Below the pieces are notes generated by a model. That model was not told the origin of the DNA and did not search any database. It worked only from the letters and a program-made list of their open reading frames with translations. 50,641 nucleotides of DNA from Clostridiales bacterium (GTDB lineage: Bacteria > Bacillota > Clostridia > Christensenellales > JAISNN01), in the NCBI GenBank assembly GCA_031273825.1, contig JAISRB010000047.1, forward strand, positions 1 through 50,641, read 5' to 3'. This document shows, piece by piece, positions 45,563 to 50,641 of this stretch (position 1 is the first letter of the stretch; each line of letters starts with the position of its first letter). A program made the translations under genes and the position numbers.

Positions 45563-47941
45563 TTATTTCTCCTCTATTGCAACAGCGATAACATCAATTA
45601 TTGAATATTTGTCGGGAAAGATTGTTAGCTCATCATTTCCATGTGTAAAGACCGTTTCTATCATCTTTGGAAATCGAGTTCTTAATCCTTCGCACTGTTG
45701 CTTGAAAGTTATAGGCGATAGTCCAAATGCCGCAATGGGGGATACATAGAACGAATCAATATCCGCAGTAATCAATTCTCTAATGGTAAAGCTACTTCGC
45801 CCTGTTTGCTCTGCAATTAGATACAATCCATATAATATTGTTAACGGGTCAACCGTTTTAGCTTTACGAGTTATACTTTCAACATTTTTACCTTTCATTT
45901 CGACGCAAGTAACAGCATTTTCTCCGCCAAGAGGTGATTTAGTCAGCATATCTTTTAAAGCTGCAAGACCGCCTTCAATGGTGGATTGCCCTAGGTTAGG
46001 GTTGCTCTCATTCAATAACAAATGTAGTCTTTCTACCGAATTTTCAATGTCCACTGTTGTTGCCGTAATGAACCATTTAACAAGAATTGAACGGTTGACT
46101 ATAGCCATCCAAATAAACTCCCATCCCAACGAATTAAATGTTCCTTTTTGCCTAAATAAATCAACAAGTTGCGTAGGCTTTTTGTCATGCTCATTAATCA
46201 AGCCCGCTTGAATAAACCAATTGCGTGCAGACTCAACCATTTTGTTCCCAAGCGGATGATTGACATGCCAAGGGAAAAATCTATCTCCTAATTCAACAAG
46301 TGCTGACACCCAAAGGTATTTGTCTTTTTCTCGAAGACCAAAATTTTTATAAGTATTTATACTTACCATTGCCGATTTGGATTTTTCAGGCAATCTCATA
46401 GACATATACCTCCAACATGAGTTATCAATATCGTAACATTTATGGCACTTGATGCATTTTTCAGCATCAATTTTTAGTTTTCCATTCTTAATTCCAATGG
46501 CGCCTGCTTTGCATTGCGCCTCACAGCTTCTGCAAGCAATGCATGCTGCCGCTTTTTTCATAAATGCAATTAATATCGACATCATTGCCACTCTTTCAGT
46601 GACGCTGCGAAAATCAAACGACACCTGCCCGCCACCGCCCTCAAGAGAGTTGTAAGAAAAGGGAATTCCGTCATCTAATGTATTTGGTAATTTTAGTCGC
46701 GTTTGTACACTTCCAGCTTCGAATACTACCTCTCCGATTGTTTTTATCCATTCAAAAAACAAATCTTTTGAAAAATATGGACTATGAAATGTTGCCGACA
46801 TGCCGTCATGTGTTATTGTAGGACTAGAAATCGTTTCTTTCAAAACTACTCCGCTTTTTCGCGCTTGCCAATTAAGACTTCCTACATAATCAATTTTATC
46901 TTGAACAGTTTTAAAGTTTTTGTTGCTTGTATTGATAACGACTTTATTGTACGGTGTCAAAAGACCAGGGTAAACACTCTCCACAAACCATTCATATTTT
47001 GCTGATGACTCCGGGCATAGCAAGCATCCAACACGCGTGAATCCTTTTTTGTACGCTTCATTGATTAATAAATTATTTGCAAAAACATACAACCACAACT
47101 CATGTGCGCCCCAATCAAGTAACGGCATACAATTAAATTGCGATGCATTTTTCACTTCATCGGCATTATCCTCATACATAGAGCGGCTATGACTTTCCTC
47201 GCCTCTTACACCAACAAATGCAGTTAATTTTACATAAGGTTTGCGTAGTTTTTCTTTCAAAAGAATAAGTGCAGGCGCACTTTTATGGACGGAACAACAC
47301 CATCTTATTGTCCTTGAAGGCGGACCGAAATCCTTCCAATTTTCAAGAGCCGGTGCTTTAGCCATAGCCTTATAAAACACTCTATCGGAATAACGTTCTT
47401 GGATTTCTTCCCAAACACTATAGGTGTCCGGTAGCTCCATGTCCGTATCGCTAAAAACAACAGGCGCAGATAACGGCAAAACCTTATGACATATATCAAG
47501 TAGCACTACCGAATCCTTGCCGCCTGAAAAAGCGATATATGCCAAATCGCTTTGCCCGATTCGGCTATCGAATAGTTCTTTTACTCGGCGTTTTGTATCG
47601 ATAATAAGAAGGCTCATAATATCGGCATTATTCTCTATCATTGCAGCAATATCAATTGACTCAAGCTTGCGCTTTCCTTTAAAATAGAATTCTGGCGATA
47701 ATGGTTTGCCATATTGCGTGTTATTAATTTGTGCGACTTTTTCACCATCCACAAAATACATATTTTTTTGCGCCCAAAGTAGAGGGCGTTTTTCGTTATG
47801 ATCGAACTCAAAACGCTTGTGCAAACCAGTAATCAACAATTCCTGTGCGAAAACAGGGCGCACTTCATTTGCAATAAACCGTGCCGATTGAGTTGTCAAC
47901 ACGTAACCGTGTGTTGTTTTATCCCAAACATATGAATACAT
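45563..47941 (-). CDS. brxP: BREX protein BrxP: PAPS-reductase-like with 4Fe-4S domain
   Basis: 792 residues. The N-terminal ~100 residues are unassigned. PP-loop ATP pyrophosphatase / PAPS reductase domain: AFSGGKDSVVLLDI (~136-150), VFSDTDMELPDTY, RWCCSVHKSAP (~215) and VGCLLCPESSAKYEW (~305), with Cys pairs like DndC/SspD and CysH. Ferredoxin-like domain ~465-510: ACIACRSCEAQCKAGA and KCIKCHKCYDIDNSC. C-terminal helical domain follows. A PAPS-reductase-type protein replaces the methyltransferase in type 4 BREX and is its defining gene. Homology to DndC hints at sulfur or nucleotide-activation chemistry on DNA, but no DndA/B/D/E genes are present. Confidence 0.88.
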   Translation of the reverse strand: MYSYVWDKTTHGYVLTTQSARFIANEVRPVFAQELLITGLHKRFEFDHNEKRPLLWAQKNMYFVDGEKVAQINNTQYGKPLSPEFYFKGKRKLESIDIAAMIENNADIMSLLIIDTKRRVKELFDSRIGQSDLAYIAFSGGKDSVVLLDICHKVLPLSAPVVFSDTDMELPDTYSVWEEIQERYSDRVFYKAMAKAPALENWKDFGPPSRTIRWCCSVHKSAPALILLKEKLRKPYVKLTAFVGVRGEESHSRSMYEDNADEVKNASQFNCMPLLDWGAHELWLYVFANNLLINEAYKKGFTRVGCLLCPESSAKYEWFVESVYPGLLTPYNKVVINTSNKNFKTVQDKIDYVGSLNWQARKSGVVLKETISSPTITHDGMSATFHSPYFSKDLFFEWIKTIGEVVFEAGSVQTRLKLPNTLDDGIPFSYNSLEGGGGQVSFDFRSVTERVAMMSILIAFMKKAAACIACRSCEAQCKAGAIGIKNGKLKIDAEKCIKCHKCYDIDNSCWRYMSMRLPEKSKSAMVSINTYKNFGLREKDKYLWVSALVELGDRFFPWHVNHPLGNKMVESARNWFIQAGLINEHDKKPTQLVDLFRQKGTFNSLGWEFIWMAIVNRSILVKWFITATTVDIENSVERLHLLLNESNPNLGQSTIEGGLAALKDMLTKSPLGGENAVTCVEMKGKNVESITRKAKTVDPLTILYGLYLIAEQTGRSSFTIRELITADIDSFYVSPIAAFGLSPITFKQQCEGLRTRFPKMIETVFTHGNDELTIFPDKYSIIDVIAVAIEEK

Positions 47942-47942
47942 A

Positions 47943-50192
47943 CTAACTTGATACCTCCGTATAAATTCCGCCCTTCCATTCGCGTTTAGAAGTATCTTTG
48001 TAATATAATACTATCAATTGTCTAAAAGTTTTGTTATCTGGAATACCATACTCTTTTTTAAAATTATTCCCCATTTCGGAGCTAAGTAAAGTATGCAAAA
48101 TATCTTCTGTCGGCACTAGTTCAAGATATGTAATGCGGTTAAGCACTCGAGAAAGAACCTCAGAAAAATCATTTGGTATGTTCAGCGCCGCCAATGTTAC
48201 ATAGCAAGGAATATTACCTATTTCGGTTCTAATAATATCGTTGGCGTAATCCTTAATAACACCTTCAATTAATTCAGACGAAAAAGCGTTTAGTTGTTCA
48301 CAGATATCCCATTCACTCGCATATCCACCGGATTTAGCGATTATTTCATATGTCTTTTTGATAACTTTGCTAAACACTTCATCTGATTTTACATTTTGTG
48401 ATCGAGCCAGTCTTTTGCCGCTCTTTCCTAAAAAGCGAACCTTTTCTCTATTAATAAAATCATAAAACGATTCAAAGTCATCAACGTTTCTGATAATTTT
48501 TTTATTTAAACAACTCTCAAACAAAGTTAATAATACTTGAAGTTCAAAGGCATCGTATTCGGCAAGAAAATTATCCGCCTTACTTACAATTTTTTCTCTT
48601 GTTTGGGGCGTAGCTATTGAATCAAGCAAAAAATATAAATCATCCTTGCGGCGATATAATACACTTTTCATGGTTTTTTGCATAGCAGAATCAATTGTAA
48701 TTCCAGATTTGTCTATGAGCAACCTGATAGCTGTAGCATCGAATTTAAATCCGTTATAGTAATTCTGTTTTAGTGCTTCGGTTATCGACTCTGGCAAGGA
48801 TAATTGAGCATTATTAGAATCATTTTCTTTTGTTTGTGGCTCTAATTTTTTTTGGAACATTATCTCAATGTCGGACAAATTTTCGCCGCAGAAAGCAAGC
48901 ACTCGCTTGCATTTTGCCATGATTTGCTTCGTGCTACATTGAGTTTCTATAAACAGTCCATTGGTTAGCTTGCAAGGACTATATAATCCTTCCTGACTAT
49001 TTTTTTGTCCGATAACATTCGCCTTCGGGTAATTTTTGTTAGCATACTCGTATATATATCTTAAAACATCTTTCCATGATTTGACCAAAACTTCTCCGCT
49101 TAGTTTCGTTTTAATTACTGTGGGTTTCGTGTCGGTAAAATCATTTTCTCCATTCCATTTCCATACACTTTCCACTGTGTCGGCATTGTCGGCAACTTGC
49201 CTTTTCTGCACGTTATTTAGATTATCTTTGCTTAAAAATAAATAAAATTCTTTAATCGATTCGATGTATGCGTTGTGCATAACCTTATTTGATGCAATAA
49301 AGTTTCCATTGCCCTTGATTAAGCTATAAAAATATTGCAGTCCCAATATCGCATTTGCCTGATTCTTTGCCGCTGCCCAATCTTTTGAGAAGTTTTTAAC
49401 GATGAAATTCATCGCGTCACGATAACTTCTTGCCGTAGCCTCAGCTTTACCTTGCTGAATTATCCAAGTCTGGAAATTAATCGCTATTCTGTCATTCCAA
49501 TCAAGCAAAACAGCATTTTCTGTTTTGGATGCTTTTTCGTTTAAAGAGGATTCAAAATCCGAAAGGGCAAACTTGTTTTTACCGTCAACAATTACTACCT
49601 TAAACTTTTTATTAGAGTGTTTATCGTCACATTCGATAAGGCAATTACTCTTAATCGTATTATAAACAACACTTAATGGCTGAACCGCGCCAAACTGATA
49701 AAGTCCCTTATCAATAATTTCATGGTATATTTCTCGCGTGAAAAGAGGTTGCTTATTTTTAAGCACTTCCACGATTGCATCCGCTATCGTTCTTTTTTTA
49801 GGTAACGTTTGAATCATCGTGCTTTTCTTTGCAGTATTTTCGCTCATATCTGATAATTCTGGCAATTTTAACAAATCCTCACCAAGACCCAACTTGGATA
49901 AACGTTCGCCCTGCTCTTTTAAAAAACGAAAGTATAGCTTTCCGCATTTTTTAAAAACAGTATACGTTTTACCACCAAGATGATGGCGAAAAATGTTGTC
50001 GCTTAAAAGTCTTGAACAAATTTTATTAAACGCGAAATGATCGGTTATTTCAAAAAAATAAACTTTGGCTATTTTTTTTGACAAAGCATATTCCGATACT
50101 TCCTCTAAATTTGCAATGCAAGCGGCAGGACTATACTTTTTCGTATTCCCCACATTAAGCCATGTCAAAAATTGAAGCTTTGTATCTGTCAT
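47943..50192 (-). CDS. HARE-HTH-containing DNA-binding-type protein, first gene of the BREX operon
   Basis: 749 residues; family not recognised as a named BREX component. Residues ~133-215 (KRTIADAIVEVLKNKQPLFT, REIYHEIIDKGLYQFG, KNKFALSDFE) fit a HARE-HTH winged helix, a domain of restriction and chromatin proteins thought to sense modified DNA. On either side are two similar helical segments: FLTWLNVG...YFRFLKE (~8-92) and FQTWIIQQ...FYLFLSK (~230-310); both resemble the SAM-like core-binding domain of tyrosine recombinases, without a catalytic domain. Residues ~365-440 and the C-terminal 250 look like further helical or winged-helix parts. It stops 1 base before brxP starts. Likely the DNA-recognition subunit. 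Confidence 0.75.
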   Translation of the reverse strand: MTDTKLQFLTWLNVGNTKKYSPAACIANLEEVSEYALSKKIAKVYFFEITDHFAFNKICSRLLSDNIFRHHLGGKTYTVFKKCGKLYFRFLKEQGERLSKLGLGEDLLKLPELSDMSENTAKKSTMIQTLPKKRTIADAIVEVLKNKQPLFTREIYHEIIDKGLYQFGAVQPLSVVYNTIKSNCLIECDDKHSNKKFKVVIVDGKNKFALSDFESSLNEKASKTENAVLLDWNDRIAINFQTWIIQQGKAEATARSYRDAMNFIVKNFSKDWAAAKNQANAILGLQYFYSLIKGNGNFIASNKVMHNAYIESIKEFYLFLSKDNLNNVQKRQVADNADTVESVWKWNGENDFTDTKPTVIKTKLSGEVLVKSWKDVLRYIYEYANKNYPKANVIGQKNSQEGLYSPCKLTNGLFIETQCSTKQIMAKCKRVLAFCGENLSDIEIMFQKKLEPQTKENDSNNAQLSLPESITEALKQNYYNGFKFDATAIRLLIDKSGITIDSAMQKTMKSVLYRRKDDLYFLLDSIATPQTREKIVSKADNFLAEYDAFELQVLLTLFESCLNKKIIRNVDDFESFYDFINREKVRFLGKSGKRLARSQNVKSDEVFSKVIKKTYEIIAKSGGYASEWDICEQLNAFSSELIEGVIKDYANDIIRTEIGNIPCYVTLAALNIPNDFSEVLSRVLNRITYLELVPTEDILHTLLSSEMGNNFKKEYGIPDNKTFRQLIVLYYKDTSKREWKGGIYTEVSS

Positions 50193-50208
50193 TTGTTGTT
50201 TCTTTCCT

Positions 50209-50372
50209 CTATCTGTTTACGTTGTCGTGGTTTTGCTCTTTTACCAAATAGTCTACTTCATGGATATAAAACGCCATTTTTTGCCTGCCAGATGTCCCGG
50301 GAAGCCTTTATTTTTTATGACCCTTGTGAGCGTATCGCGTCTAACGTCAAGATGCTCGGCGATTTCGTCCAT
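50209..50372 (-). pseudogene. Frameshifted excisionase/MerR-type HTH gene in the BREX leader
   Basis: ATG 50370-50372 opens MDEIAEHLDVRRDTLTRVIK, NKGFPGHLAGKKWRF, the typical HTH_17 (DNA-binding, excisionase family) pattern, but ends at a stop after 39 codons (50253). In another frame the normal continuation HEVDYLVKEQ...DNVNR runs on to 50209. One frameshift at ~50258-50265 therefore splits it. A stop codon also separates it from a short upstream MGKAIK frame. It lies between the BREX promoter and the first BREX gene, so it may have been the operon's own regulator. Confidence 0.7.
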
Positions 50373-50431
50373 TGTATGTCATTTTATTGCTTTGCCCATT
50401 TCAAAGTCATCCTATTAGAGTATGATAATTA

Positions 50432-50461
50432 ATTATACACTATTGCGACGGTTTTTGTCAA
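50432..50461 (-). promoter_or_regulatory. Sigma-A promoter of the BREX operon with palindrome on the -10
   Basis: Minus strand: TTGACA (50456-50461), 18-base spacer, TATAAT (50432-50437). The palindrome ATAATTAATTAT (50425-50436) covers the -10 and could be an operator. The transcript would begin near 50425, pass the broken HTH gene and enter the BREX genes. No other promoter of this quality was seen upstream of 50192. The 50462-50553 stretch between it and the IS30 gene is AT-rich and probably includes the insertion sequence end. Confidence 0.7.
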
Positions 50462-50553
50462 ATGAATGTTTTATAAATTATTTTATTTTGCGGGGTATAT
50501 AGATTGTAAATTAAATTGTCGTACCTTTTCAAATAATCTTATAGTTCATTTTA

Positions 50554-50641
50554 TTAGGTTATTTTCTCATACAGGTCGTTAGGCGAGTATCCGTCTAACA
50601 GCTTGCGGGGGTAGTTGTTCATATAGCGTTCTATTCGCGCT
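50554..50641 (-). mobile_element. IS30-family transposase, C-terminal end (cut by window edge)
   Basis: The minus strand from the right edge reads ARIERYMNNYPRKLLDGYSP, NDLYEKIT and a stop at 50554-50556. This is the conserved C-terminus of IS30-type transposases (IERYMN.YPRK...Y.SP..L). The rest of the gene lies outside the window. The IS end is probably in the AT-rich stretch ~50490-50520. It sits directly upstream of the BREX promoter. Confidence 0.8.

Noticed and set aside
37567..50192. A Dnd/Ssp phosphorothioation system, because of the DndC-like domain
   Set aside because: There is no DndA/IscS, DndB, DndD, DndE or SspB-type gene, while PglZ, a BrxC-type ATPase and BrxL are present; type 4 BREX explains all of them.
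37567..50192. A type 1 BREX (BrxX methyltransferase) system
   Set aside because: No DNA methyltransferase motif (DPPY/NPPY with an AdoMet loop) was found in this operon; the only methyltransferase belongs to the separate type III system.

Overview
The window looks like chromosomal DNA from a spore-forming member of the Clostridia (Firmicutes). It has a forespore sigma factor of the SigG type, a glgD-glgA-glgP glycogen cluster, a dnaG-rpoD pair, ECF vitamin transporters, a class A flavoprotein (FprA type) and AGGAGG-type ribosome binding sites. No RNA gene or CRISPR array was seen. The first ~20.6 kb reads as GC-richer core genome. Everything from ~20.9 kb to the right edge is AT-richer, has different codon use and is accessory DNA.

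Core part (1-20.6 kb). The minus strand carries glgD > glgA > glgP (glgP runs off the left edge), dnaB and a lipoprotein gene. A short plus-strand island holds a membrane protein and sigG. A long minus-strand block then reads dnaG > rpoD > lacZ > ECF S-component > Dabb protein > DUF512 radical-SAM protein > GNAT. To its right is a vitamin B12 uptake unit on the minus strand: promoter, cobalamin riboswitch, intrinsic terminator, DUF4430-like lipoprotein and ECF S-component. A tandem duplication sits at the junction of its two genes. The core part ends with a plus-strand fprA and the 3' remnant of a BspA-like leucine-rich-repeat gene.

Accessory part (20.9-50.6 kb). A large serine recombinase gene abuts the broken LRR gene, so an outer element seems to have entered that gene; its far end is not in the window. 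Nested inside is a ~12 kb integrative mobilizable element (23549-35523). It is bounded by the same TAA triplet and by perfect 18-nt inverted arms that rebuild a palindromic attP when the ends are joined. It carries its own serine recombinase, a small coupled gene, an RHH-type protein, a relaxase whose reading frame opens at ATA, and a type III restriction-modification operon with three accessory genes: a small soluble protein, a four-helix membrane protein and an RX4H (HEPN-like) protein. A decayed dinD and an XRE regulator lie at its right end.

To the right of the inner element are an AlbA/Schlafen-type regulator and a six-gene, tightly coupled operon that I read as a type 4 BREX phage-defence system: a DNA-binding protein with a HARE-HTH domain, BrxP (PAPS-reductase/4Fe-4S), a BrxC-type giant ATPase, PglZ, a short BrxL and a two-CxxC zinc protein. 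It has a good sigma-A promoter with a palindrome on its -10 box and a frameshifted excisionase-like HTH gene in its leader. An IS30-family transposase enters from the right edge. The type 4 BREX operon with its first and last genes, and the accessory genes of the type III operon, are the best places to look for undescribed biology. All functions were assigned by reading motifs; no database search was run.
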